A stretch of DNA of 64,000 nt from assembly GCF_000379525.1 (NCBI RefSeq), contig NZ_KB902362.1, forward strand, positions 92,846 to 156,845, in the 5' to 3' direction. The notes beneath the pieces were generated by a model. That model was not told the DNA's origin. It ran no database searches and saw only the letters and a list, made by a program, of their open reading frames with translations. Numbering within the stretch: position 1 is the first letter of the stretch; every line of letters starts with the position of its first letter. Shown here piece after piece: positions 36,268-44,113 of the stretch. Position numbers and translations under genes: made by a program. The stretch comes from Lamprocystis purpurea DSM 4197. Lineage in GTDB: Bacteria; Pseudomonadota; Gammaproteobacteria; Chromatiales; Chromatiaceae.

Positions 36268-37835
36268 GCGATCCGCTCCGGTGGCCGGCGCTGTCGGGCG
36301 CCACGGCCCTGCTGGGCGAGGTCCTGCGCTGCGAGATCGGCATCTGGGGCAAGGTGCATCGGCAGGCCTCCGATTACCGTTGGATCGCGCGCAGCAGCGG
36401 CTTCGCCGGTCAAGCGCCGGACCTGCATCGACGGCTGCGCATCGGCAGCGAAGACCGCGCGGTCCGGGCCACCGCCTGGCGTGCGCCCTGGGAACCGACG
36501 GGTCAGGACTACTTCGCGATCGGCACCTACGCCAGTCGTGCCCTGGATGCCGCGCAGCGTGCCGGCGTGCTGGAGAAGCAGGTGCTGCACTGGCACCGAC
36601 CGTCCGCGGAGGTTCCGGCGGCACTCGCCGCCGTGCTGCTGCTGCCGGCCGTGGCCCATGCCGATGACCGGCTCTGGTGGGATCGGGTGGGTGAGGGCGA
36701 CTGGCAGCGGTCTGACTACGCCTTGCCGCTGGGTGGGGACGTCTGCCCGCAGTTGCGGATCGCGCGTGCTGACGTGGAGGCGGCGGTCGCGGCCGGCATC
36801 GACGCTTTGTTGGAGACGCTGGACCAGCCGTCACTGGCCGCACTCTATGCCGGTCTCCTGGCCGGGGTGCGCCCGGTGATGCTGCGCGGGCAGGCCTCGC
36901 CGCTGCCGCCGGCCGCGCTGGCGGCACTGCTGCTGCCGCTGACCGCGGAACAGGCCGGGCGGCTGTCGCTGAGCGCCTGGGTGCCCGGCGTGCTGATCGA
37001 TCCGCCGGATTTGGCGCACAACTGGGATCTGGTCGTCACCGGGCAATCCGGTGCCGTGCCGGAGGTTGCATCGGAGTTCCTGGAGCGGGGTGCCGTGCTG
37101 GCGCAGGCACTGGTGAACCGTGACCCTGGATGCCTGGATGCCGGACCGCCAAGTCGGATGCACGCCGGATCCGCCCCGGCGTTCGAACCGCCCGATCCGT
37201 TCGATCCGGGGTCGCGCCACCCGGCCCAGCCGCGGCGTCCGCGCGGCACGCCGATCGACTCGGCGGACCGCGGTGGATATCCGCGGCGAATGCAGCTTGC
37301 CCGCACAGCGTCCGTCGAGTCGCCGGGGCTGCGCTATCTTTATCACTTTGCGGATCACATCGCCCTGCGCCGTTTGGATTTGTCGCTCCTGGCGGCTGAC
37401 CTGATCGAAGCCGGGGGACAGCTCCTGCCGGTGCCTGGTGAGGACCCGGCCGGGCATCCGTTGATCGGCTGGATCAAGACCCTGCGGGAGACACTGCCCG
37501 CGGGCGTCGATGCGCTTGAATGGGAGATCAAGATCGACCAATTGCGCGCCGCCGCCTTGTTCCTGCTGCCGCACCCGCACACGCTCGCACTGGTGGGCCT
37601 GCCGGATAACCCGCGGGTGCCGGCGTTGCTCTGCGCGTTGGCCGCCGATCCTGCCGCTGCCGAGGCCCTGGCCGCCCATGGCGAGTCGGCGCTGCGGCGG
37701 ATGATCGAACACAGCCTGGCCTGTCCCGACGCGTCGCTGGTTGCGGATATCCGCGCCTGGGTGACGGACTGGCTTGCCGGACCCGGCAAGACGCCGCTTG
37801 GGCACGGCTTGCGGGAACTGCTGTTACACGAATAG
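36264..37835 (+). CDS. GTPase-less paralogue, third gene of GTPase module
   Basis: The first 290 of 523 residues repeat the N-terminal domain of the GTPase gene just upstream. Both open MSDxxPLxxWPALxG, then share LRCEIGIWGK / LRCELGVLGK, the ISGF-type WIARSSGFAG, RIGSED, EKQVLHWHRP / EKQVLEWQRP, the LPPAALAALLLPL segment and HNWDLV / QHWDLI. After a Pro/Arg-rich linker (about 290-345) the P-loop is replaced by a different helical domain of about 170 residues (LYHFADHIALRRLDLSLL onward), with no motif I know. The ATGA overlap with the GTPase stop implies coupled translation. It may compete with or regulate the GTPase through the shared domain. A 29-bp inverted repeat follows five bases after its stop. 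Confidence 0.72.
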   Translation: MSDPLRWPALSGATALLGEVLRCEIGIWGKVHRQASDYRWIARSSGFAGQAPDLHRRLRIGSEDRAVRATAWRAPWEPTGQDYFAIGTYASRALDAAQRAGVLEKQVLHWHRPSAEVPAALAAVLLLPAVAHADDRLWWDRVGEGDWQRSDYALPLGGDVCPQLRIARADVEAAVAAGIDALLETLDQPSLAALYAGLLAGVRPVMLRGQASPLPPAALAALLLPLTAEQAGRLSLSAWVPGVLIDPPDLAHNWDLVVTGQSGAVPEVASEFLERGAVLAQALVNRDPGCLDAGPPSRMHAGSAPAFEPPDPFDPGSRHPAQPRRPRGTPIDSADRGGYPRRMQLARTASVESPGLRYLYHFADHIALRRLDLSLLAADLIEAGGQLLPVPGEDPAGHPLIGWIKTLRETLPAGVDALEWEIKIDQLRAAALFLLPHPHTLALVGLPDNPRVPALLCALAADPAAAEALAAHGESALRRMIEHSLACPDASLVADIRAWVTDWLAGPGKTPLGHGLRELLLHE

Positions 37836-37839
37836 CCTG

Positions 37840-37914
37840 GTAGGTTGGGGTGACGAAGGAACCCCAACGGCCAACGCCTGGGATCGTTGGGGTTCCTTCG
37901 TCACCCCAACCTAC
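37840..37914. repeat. Perfect 29-bp inverted repeat
   Basis: The left arm (37840-37868, opening GTAGGTTGGGGTGACG) and right arm (37886-37914) are exact reverse complements around a 17-base loop. The type, a GTAGGTTGGG palindrome, is widespread in proteobacterial genomes as a dispersed element. Here it also sits where a terminator for the GTPase operon is expected, though it lacks a T-run. Confidence 0.9.
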
Positions 37915-38162
37915 GGCATTGCGATGGCACAGCAATTCCAAATTTCGGCGACAGCGCGCGACTACCGCGTGGCCCACGTGCGGCTAACGGTCATGGAAGG
38001 TCGCCCTGCCACCCCTGAACATGAAAGTTGTGTCAGGCTAACGGGGCGCTCCCCCGTCTGGCGGTCGTTTTCGGTCATCATTGCGAAAAGTGGATAATTC
38101 CAATCGATCGATCGATCCGGCCGGAGCGACGATTGCCACCAGTGTCCGTGCCTCACCGCATC
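37915..38162. other. Intergenic region with a solitary MITE-like end
   Basis: AGCAATTCCAAATTTCGGCG at 37931-37950 and the bases after it (to about 37972) match the left end of the element at 43751-43954, but I find no matching right end. No gene is seen in these bases. Confidence 0.5.
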
Positions 38163-38996
38163 CTACGCGGCCCGTGCCAGCGCGGGGACCAGGTCGGCGA
38201 TGGTTTCGGGCAGGGCATCGGTCCAGCGCAGCAGTTCCAGCCGGCCGTCGTGGTGTTCCACCAGGGCGGTACAGCTTTCCACCCAGTCGCCGCAGTTGCA
38301 GTAGCGCACCCCGCCCAGTTCGCGTACCTCGGCATGGTGGATGTGACCGCAGATCATGCCGTCCACTCCGCGGCGGCGCGCTTCCTGGGCCACCGCCTGC
38401 TCGTAGTCGCCGATGTAGTTCACGGCGTTCTTGACCTTGTGTTTGAGATATCCGGCCAGCGACCAGTAGCGCAGCCCGAAATGGCGCCGCACCCGGCTCA
38501 CCAGCCCGTTCAGGGCCAGCAGGTTGTCGTAGGCGCGCGCGCCCAGCCGGGCCAGCCAGGGGCCGGCCTGCACCACGGTGTCGAAGCGGTCGCCGTGCAG
38601 CACCAGAAAGCGCTGGCCGTCTGCTGTTTCATGGATGACCTCGTCGCGGACCGCGACATTGCCGAAATCCACCCCCAGATGGGTGCGCAGCAGTTCGTCG
38701 TGGTTGCCGGGGCAGTAGGTGACCTGGGTGCCGTTGCGCGCCTTCTCCAGCACCTCGCGCACCACCGCGTTATGCGCCTCGGGCCAGTAGACTGAACTCT
38801 GCATCGCCCACAGATCGACGATATCCCCCACCAGATAGAGGTGCTTACACTGGGTGGACTGGAGAAAGTCCAGCAGATAGCCGGCCTGGCAGCCGCGAAA
38901 ACCCAGGTGCACATCGGAGATGAAGATGCTGCGATACTTCAGGGGCTGCATACGCTTGACCTCAGACATCCTGCTCATTCCGTTTGTTTGTTTCAT
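38163..38996 (-). CDS. UDP-2,3-diacylglucosamine diphosphatase-like metallophosphoesterase
   Basis: Calcineurin-type phosphoesterase of the LpxH/LpxH2 group, which cleaves UDP-2,3-diacylglucosamine in lipid A synthesis. Dinuclear metal motifs are in order: FISDVHLGFRG, LVGDIVDLWAM, CPGNHDELLR, LHGDRFD and ICGHIHHAEV. The 277 residues are longer than LpxH (about 240) and match the second, LpxH2-like group often annotated by similarity only. Several starts are possible: ATG 38996 with AGGGAG close upstream, or ATG 38951 with GAGG eight bases upstream and immediately before the homology. It is a single gene between the GTPase operon and a divergent hydrolase. Confidence 0.82.
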   Translation of the reverse strand: MKQTNGMSRMSEVKRMQPLKYRSIFISDVHLGFRGCQAGYLLDFLQSTQCKHLYLVGDIVDLWAMQSSVYWPEAHNAVVREVLEKARNGTQVTYCPGNHDELLRTHLGVDFGNVAVRDEVIHETADGQRFLVLHGDRFDTVVQAGPWLARLGARAYDNLLALNGLVSRVRRHFGLRYWSLAGYLKHKVKNAVNYIGDYEQAVAQEARRRGVDGMICGHIHHAEVRELGGVRYCNCGDWVESCTALVEHHDGRLELLRWTDALPETIADLVPALARAA

Positions 38997-39104
38997 TTGC
39001 TCCCTATGCTCTCCAATCTTCGTTGCAGGAAGATGGAGAACCGGTGAAGGTATCGTGAAGAATCTTGTTTTTATTCAGCTTGATGACAACGCGGTGACGC
39101 CTTC

Positions 39105-39908
39105 ATGGCAGCGCTGATACTGCATCATCGACACTACGGCGAGCGGGCCGCGCCAGCGCTGCCCGTGCTGCTCTGTCATGGCCTCTTCGGTTCCGCGGCC
39201 AACTGGCACGGCATCGCCCAACGCCTGGCGGGTGAACGGCTGGTGCTGGTGCCGGATATGCGCAATCACGGTGCATCCCCCTGGGACCCGCGCATGGATT
39301 ACCCGGCCATGGCCCTGGACCTGGCCGCGTTGCTCGATCGGCTGGGGATTGCGCGAGCGCATCTGGTCGGACACAGCATGGGGGGCAAGGCCGCCATGTG
39401 GCTCGCCCTGTCGGCGCCGGAGCGGGTGGGTTCACTGGTGGTGGCCGACATTGCGCCGGTGACCTATCCGAGCCGCCACGGCGTCCTGGTGAGCGCCCTG
39501 GCGGCCCTGCCGCTGGGGGAGATCGCGCACCGGCGCGACGCCGATGCCCGTCTGGCGGAGACCATCCACTCCGCCGCGGTGCGCGGCTACCTGCTTCAGA
39601 ACCTGGTCCATGATCGCGCCCATAACGATGGCGCGGGTGCCTGGCGCTGGCGTATCAATCTGGATGCGCTGGCCCGTTCACTCGATCAACTGCTGAGCTT
39701 TCCGGCCGCCGAGGGCCGCGGGTTTCCCGGCCCCGCGCTCTTCGTCTACGGCAGCCGCTCGGACTATGTGACGAAATACGGGTTGCCGCGCATCCGCGCA
39801 CTCTTTCCCCTGGCGCGCCTGCGCACCATCGCCAACGCCGGGCACTGGGTCTATGCCGATCAGCCGGACGCTTTTGTCGCGGCGGTGACGGGGTTTCTCA
39901 AGGTGTAG
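39105..39908 (+). CDS. Alpha/beta hydrolase, YbfF-like esterase
   Basis: A 267-residue cytoplasmic hydrolase. The oxyanion segment LLCHGLFGSAANWHG, the nucleophile elbow LVGHSMGGKAAMWLA (Ser in GHSMG) and the C-terminal catalytic histidine in IANAGHWVYADQ are present, with DMRNHGASPWDP as in YbfF-type acyl-CoA esterases. A cap domain separates the strands. The natural substrate is unknown. The ATG at 39105 begins the homology but has only a weak ribosome site. Its stop codon lies inside a palindromic repeat (39904-39957). Confidence 0.85.
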   Translation: MAALILHHRHYGERAAPALPVLLCHGLFGSAANWHGIAQRLAGERLVLVPDMRNHGASPWDPRMDYPAMALDLAALLDRLGIARAHLVGHSMGGKAAMWLALSAPERVGSLVVADIAPVTYPSRHGVLVSALAALPLGEIAHRRDADARLAETIHSAAVRGYLLQNLVHDRAHNDGAGAWRWRINLDALARSLDQLLSFPAAEGRGFPGPALFVYGSRSDYVTKYGLPRIRALFPLARLRTIANAGHWVYADQPDAFVAAVTGFLKV

Positions 39909-39957
39909 GGGCGGGTTTTAAAGCCGTCCCCCACGTCCCGTTATCCCGTTCGACGGC
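39904..39957. repeat. Palindromic repeat family A, copy 1 (partial)
   Basis: GTAGGGGCGGGTTTTAAAGCCGT and the bases after it match the central palindrome and one flank (CGTCC, CCGTTCGACGG) of the copies at 53346-53421 and 60338-60413, but the other flank is the hydrolase gene itself. It provides the hydrolase stop codon context and lies between convergent genes. Confidence 0.75.
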
Positions 39958-39964
39958 TCTCGCA

Positions 39965-42223
39965 TCAACCCACGAGCCGCTCACGATGCTGCAAATCCAG
40001 TGCCCGCTGGCGCACCCGCCGCTCGTAGCTCGCCTGGTTCTTGGTGCAGACCAGGGTGTAGGGGCGGCCGCGCTTGTCGGTGGTCAGGTCGAGATCCGCG
40101 TTGGCGCGCTGGATCTTGTCGGCGACATGTCCCCGGTCGGTCTCGGCCGCCTTGAACAGCCAGACCCGCTCGGTCGGGGCGGCGAGGAAGCGGCTCAAAC
40201 CCTGGCAATGCTTGCAGGAACAGGGAATTGCGGCGTCCCGCGCCCAGTCCGGCGGCGGCGCGAGCGGCAGCGCGATGCGCGCATCCAGGTGCGCGAGCAC
40301 GGCCCGACGCAGCGTCTGCACCGCCGCGGGCTCCGGGTCTGTCCCGCCATCCTTGAGCAGCAGCGCGGCCGGGAGCAGCAGCCCGTCCAGGTTGTAGACC
40401 GCCGGCAACGACAGGAAGCGCATCACCGCCTGCTCGGCAATGGCGGCGTCGATGCGCAGGAAGGCGGTGACGGCGTCGGCGACCTGGGCCGCGGTCAGGG
40501 GTTCCGGATGTTCCCAATTGGGCAGCGGCACGATCGCATGTCCGTCCGGGAGCCCGTCGAGCAGGGCGCGCGCCGCGGCCTGCAGGGCGGCGCGGCGGGC
40601 CGGATCGTCGCTCTGCGTACAGCGCAACAGCAGCCCGGCACAGGCGCCGGGCAGTCGGCCGACATTGGCGGTGATGACGGCGCGCAGCAATTCCGTCGCC
40701 CGCTGCGTCGGCAGGTGCCCGAGCACCAGGGCCAGGGCGGTATTGTCCGCGGCCCCATAGGCGCCGTCAGCGCTTTGCCGGGCGATGAAGTCGGCACAGC
40801 CGTCGAGGTCATCCAGACGCAGTTGAATCGCGAACAGGTCGCGCATCCGGCCGTCGTTACTCGCCTGACGGCGGGTCCAGAGGTCCGTCGGCCAACCGGT
40901 GCGAATCGCCGCGGCCAGGCTCCGCGCCTCGTGCCATAACGGGTCCCCGGACTTGGCCCCGGCCGCCTCCCAGCGGTGCACCAGGGCGAGCAGCGCGGGG
41001 ACGCTGACGCCGAGTCCGCCCGCGGCGAGCGTCGCGGCCCGGCGGGTGCGCGGCCAGAGGATCAGCGCGGCACGCTGATAGGTCCGTTCGAAGGAGGCGC
41101 CGGCGTTGCCGGTGGCCTCGGAGAATTCGGGCTCGGCCTCATCCAGATCGGCCAAGGCGTCGGCGGGTGACAGCTCGTCCGCGCTGAACGGGAGCGGGTC
41201 CATCGTCGGGCGGCTGTCGTCAGGCAGACACCAGTCATGGATTTCCCAGTCGGTCTCGGTCACTTCACCGACCTCGAGATCCGGGCTGTCCCAACGCCCG
41301 CCGCCGGTGTACTCGGCCCAGCCGCTCTCGGTGACGGTGAGCAGCGCCAGATGCAGGTCGCAACCGGCCGTGTCGGCAGCGGGAATCAGGCATTGCGCGA
41401 TGGCCGCGTCCTTGCCCTTGAGGGCGGCGAAGGCGATCTCCGCCTGCGTGTAGGCATGTTCCAGCGGATAGACGAGCTTGGCCGGGGTCTCGTCGGGCGC
41501 TGCCGTCGAGGTATTCCAGCCACCGAGCAGTTGAACGAGCCGCTGCTGCTCGGTGCCGTAATCCGGCGCCTGCGGCAAGGGTCCGGGGCCGACGCGCACC
41601 AGGTTGTAGATCAGCGCCAGACGATAGCCGGAGGCGATCGGCAGGACCTCGTGCAGACAGTCGGCATAGAAGGCGGCGAAGGCCGCCTCGGAGGGTTCGT
41701 CACGATGCAGGTCGACCCGCACCTCCTGGCCGCGATGGCGAATGATCAGTTCGCCGCCGCTGTAATCGCAGGGCAGCACGACGACCAGTGTGGCGAACAT
41801 GCCGGGCGCCTTCTCGGTGTCGCGGTGGGGGACGAAGAAGCTGCCGGTGTCGTAGATCAGGAGTTTGTAGAGTTGTGCCTCGATGGCGCCCGCGACCGCC
41901 AGCCCGCGGCGGACCCGCTCCACCACCGCGGCCAAATCCGCCGACCAGCGCTGACCGGTGAGGGCGACCCGCGCGCCGTCCACCTGCCAGGTGCGGCGCA
42001 CGGCCGTGTCGACCAGGGTCTCGGGCCCCCGCCCGTAGGGCGCCTGCTCGGCCACCCGCAGCAAGGCCTCGGCCTGCACCGGCAGCAGCGGCAGTGCGAT
42101 TGAGCCGACCCCTGTCACCACCAGGCGCGGCGGGTGGATGTCGAATGAGCCGGCGACATGGAAACCGCCGGGGCGTTGGACCGCGGCGAGGATGTCGGCA
42201 AAGGACTGGGCGAGATCGGGCAT
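39965..42223 (-). CDS. Large 2-oxoglutarate/Fe(II) oxygenase-domain protein
   Basis: A 752-residue protein whose N-terminal 210 residues form a prolyl-4-hydroxylase-like double-stranded beta-helix. Iron ligands are His133 and Asp135 in VPHRDTEKAPGMF and distal His191 in CLHEVLP; Arg201 in SGYRLALIYNLV would bind 2-oxoglutarate. The large remainder (about 230-660) is helical, Ala/Leu-rich and unassigned. Near the C-terminus a Cys cluster, IPCSCKHCQGL (about 665-675), looks metal-binding, followed by a basic tail. Such long oxygenases with a Cys-rich end recall proteins from fungi and scattered bacteria; I cannot name the substrate. It is a single gene between convergent and divergent repeats. 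Confidence 0.8.
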   Translation of the reverse strand: MPDLAQSFADILAAVQRPGGFHVAGSFDIHPPRLVVTGVGSIALPLLPVQAEALLRVAEQAPYGRGPETLVDTAVRRTWQVDGARVALTGQRWSADLAAVVERVRRGLAVAGAIEAQLYKLLIYDTGSFFVPHRDTEKAPGMFATLVVVLPCDYSGGELIIRHRGQEVRVDLHRDEPSEAAFAAFYADCLHEVLPIASGYRLALIYNLVRVGPGPLPQAPDYGTEQQRLVQLLGGWNTSTAAPDETPAKLVYPLEHAYTQAEIAFAALKGKDAAIAQCLIPAADTAGCDLHLALLTVTESGWAEYTGGGRWDSPDLEVGEVTETDWEIHDWCLPDDSRPTMDPLPFSADELSPADALADLDEAEPEFSEATGNAGASFERTYQRAALILWPRTRRAATLAAGGLGVSVPALLALVHRWEAAGAKSGDPLWHEARSLAAAIRTGWPTDLWTRRQASNDGRMRDLFAIQLRLDDLDGCADFIARQSADGAYGAADNTALALVLGHLPTQRATELLRAVITANVGRLPGACAGLLLRCTQSDDPARRAALQAAARALLDGLPDGHAIVPLPNWEHPEPLTAAQVADAVTAFLRIDAAIAEQAVMRFLSLPAVYNLDGLLLPAALLLKDGGTDPEPAAVQTLRRAVLAHLDARIALPLAPPPDWARDAAIPCSCKHCQGLSRFLAAPTERVWLFKAAETDRGHVADKIQRANADLDLTTDKRGRPYTLVCTKNQASYERRVRQRALDLQHRERLVG

Positions 42224-42503
42224 GGGTGCTGGTCCTGGTGCGAGGTCAGCGTCGGGGGTGATCGGCGCATTATCTCACCTCGGCGGCGGCTCGGCAGGAT
42301 AACGACAGGGTTTATCCTGTGCATGGAAGGGGGAATCGACCACCTCGAGACAGGAAGTCCTCGTGGGAGCGGCCTCCGGCCGCGATGCGGCGCCGGGGTG
42401 ACTGCTGACGCCACGGCAACGCGCACGGCTCAGTCGCGGCCAGAGGCCGCTCCCACCGGCTCGCTACGCGACCTTTACGGTAAATCCGTGAAATAATTCG
42501 CGA
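42224..42503. other. Intergenic region between the oxygenase and the 42.5-kb gene
   Basis: It contains the inverted repeat at 42364-42456 and, near 42223, the leader of the oxygenase gene. No gene is supported. Confidence 0.5.
42364..42456. repeat. 23-bp inverted repeat (GTGGGAGCGGCC type)
   Basis: GTGGGAGCGGCCTCCGGCCG with CGA (42364-42386) pairs with its reverse complement at 42434-42456, with one mismatch, around a 47-base loop. Dispersed GTGGGAGCGGCC palindromes are common in proteobacteria. Confidence 0.8.
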
Positions 42504-43541
42504 TTAGATCGCCCGCTGCAAGGCCCGTTCGGCGTTCGCCACCAGGTCGGTCGGCGGCAGCAGTTCACCGCTCGGGAAACGGATCAGCTCCAGGGTAATG
42601 CGGCGCTGCCCGTCGATCAGGATATCGTTGAAGGTCATGTCATCGGCGGACTTGCGCAGGTTCTTGGACACCTTGGTGTTCATCCGATCCAGGGTCATAC
42701 CGACGCGCTCGAAGCGCAGGTACCCGTGCGGCTCTCGCACGATGTTGGCGACCAGGGCGAGTTGCTCGCCGAGCGTGCCGGCCAGGGCGCGCAGCCGCCC
42801 GAGTTCGGCCTCCACACTTTGGAGTCGACGCGCATCGGCCGGGTCATGGGGGCTGCGGATGATGCCCGCGCTCAGGCCGGCGGCGCCCCGCCCGGCCCGA
42901 CCGGGGACCGGCGACCGACCCAGGCAGAGTTGCCGGTACTGGCGCTCCAATTGCTCGCGGCGCGCGCGCATGGCATCCAGGTGGGTCTTGGCGACCTCGA
43001 TCAGATAATCGAAGGCGCGCGCCTGGACTTGCAGCAGGGTTTCGGCCTCGGACGTGGCCGGAAAGGCGACCCGATGATTATGGAAATTGACCATGGTCTG
43101 CGGCACGTCGCGCAGCACTCGCCCGCCGTCCAGGGCCATGCCGAAGACTCGCTTTTCGGTGCGTTCCACGCGCAGCGCGGCGAACAGCTCCGGCGGGGTG
43201 GTGCTCCTGTTTTCCTTGAGATAGCCGCGGACCTCGGGGCTGGAAGACAGGACTTCCAACAGGTGATTGGGCCCGACGAACATGGCACGCAGTCGCGGGT
43301 CGGCCGAGAAGCGGCGCCGATCGAAGGTGATGGCCGGCGGAAAAATGTCCGCGTTCGCGGCGATATACTCGAGCGCGCTTTCCACCGGCCGCGCCAGGAT
43401 GCGTTGGTAGTGGGGAACCGCGCGCAGCCGCGGGTCCGTGCCGTCGATCACGCGATCCACCGCCGTGTTGATGGTGGCGGATCCGACCGCCCCGATCTGC
43501 CGCGACGGCGGTGCGAAGAGTGAATGCAGAAAATGCAACAC
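42504..43541 (-). CDS. Hypothetical protein, no family recognised
   Basis: A 345-residue soluble protein without signal peptide or membrane segment. It reads as real coding sequence: balanced composition, a likely coiled-coil stretch (about 165-235, AKTHLDAMRARREQLERQYR onward), and a conserved-looking end, FNDILIDGQRRITLELIRFP. The GTG at 43541 is chosen because AGAGGA lies seven bases upstream; frames further up add a Pro-rich leader. It lies next to a MITE-like element on its upstream side. I cannot propose a function. Confidence 0.65.
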   Translation of the reverse strand: MLHFLHSLFAPPSRQIGAVGSATINTAVDRVIDGTDPRLRAVPHYQRILARPVESALEYIAANADIFPPAITFDRRRFSADPRLRAMFVGPNHLLEVLSSSPEVRGYLKENRSTTPPELFAALRVERTEKRVFGMALDGGRVLRDVPQTMVNFHNHRVAFPATSEAETLLQVQARAFDYLIEVAKTHLDAMRARREQLERQYRQLCLGRSPVPGRAGRGAAGLSAGIIRSPHDPADARRLQSVEAELGRLRALAGTLGEQLALVANIVREPHGYLRFERVGMTLDRMNTKVSKNLRKSADDMTFNDILIDGQRRITLELIRFPSGELLPPTDLVANAERALQRAI

Positions 43542-43750
43542 GATCGAGTCCTCTGGTAGTGTCTTCAGTCGTTGTTCTAGATCAGCAGGGCCTTGGGCGG
43601 CCCGCGGGGACGGGAACAGTAGGAAGCACAATCGGTAATCGCTAATGAATCAGGGGTCTCAGGCCAGTGCGCTGGGCCGCGCATGCGCTGGAATAACCCC
43701 CCTAGCGTAGCTTTTAACAGATGGGGCCGCACCGATCAAGTCGGGAAATC

Positions 43751-43954
43751 AGCAATTCCAAATTTTGGCGGCACCGCGCGACCTCTGGTGGATGCGGCGC
43801 GCGCGACCGCCGTGCCGAGTCCCTGAGACCGAGCGGCGCGCCTTATCCACCCTACAACGGAGCCGGTTTCGTAGGGTGGATAAGCGCAGCGCATCCACCA
43901 TCGGCCTCGCTGCCGACACGCTGTTGGCGGCGGCCACCTAAATTTGGAACTGCT
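43751..43954. mobile_element. MITE-like element, 204 bp, with 11-bp target duplication
   Basis: The ends are inverted repeats, AGCAATTCCAAATTTTGGCGG at the left and the complement of AGCAGTTCCAAATTTAGGTGG at the right (22 bp, few mismatches). The 11 bases GTCGGGAAATC occur directly on both sides (43740-43750 and 43955-43965), as expected for a target-site duplication. The inside is a nested palindrome: CTTATCCACCCTAC (43842-43855) and GTAGGGTGGATAAG (43871-43884). There is no transposase gene, so movement would need one in trans. The first end-sequence also occurs alone at 37931. Confidence 0.75.
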
Positions 43955-44113
43955 GTCGGGAAATCTGAATCTGCGGTGGGCGGACGCGTTCGGCGCGCTT
44001 GAGACTGCTGCTTTGGGAGCCGTTGTGCGGCGCCGCGGGGTCGTTACGCGGGCCGTTCATGCAGCGACCAAGGACGCGCTTTGGATGCTGACCACGGACC
44101 GCTCATCCGCGCA

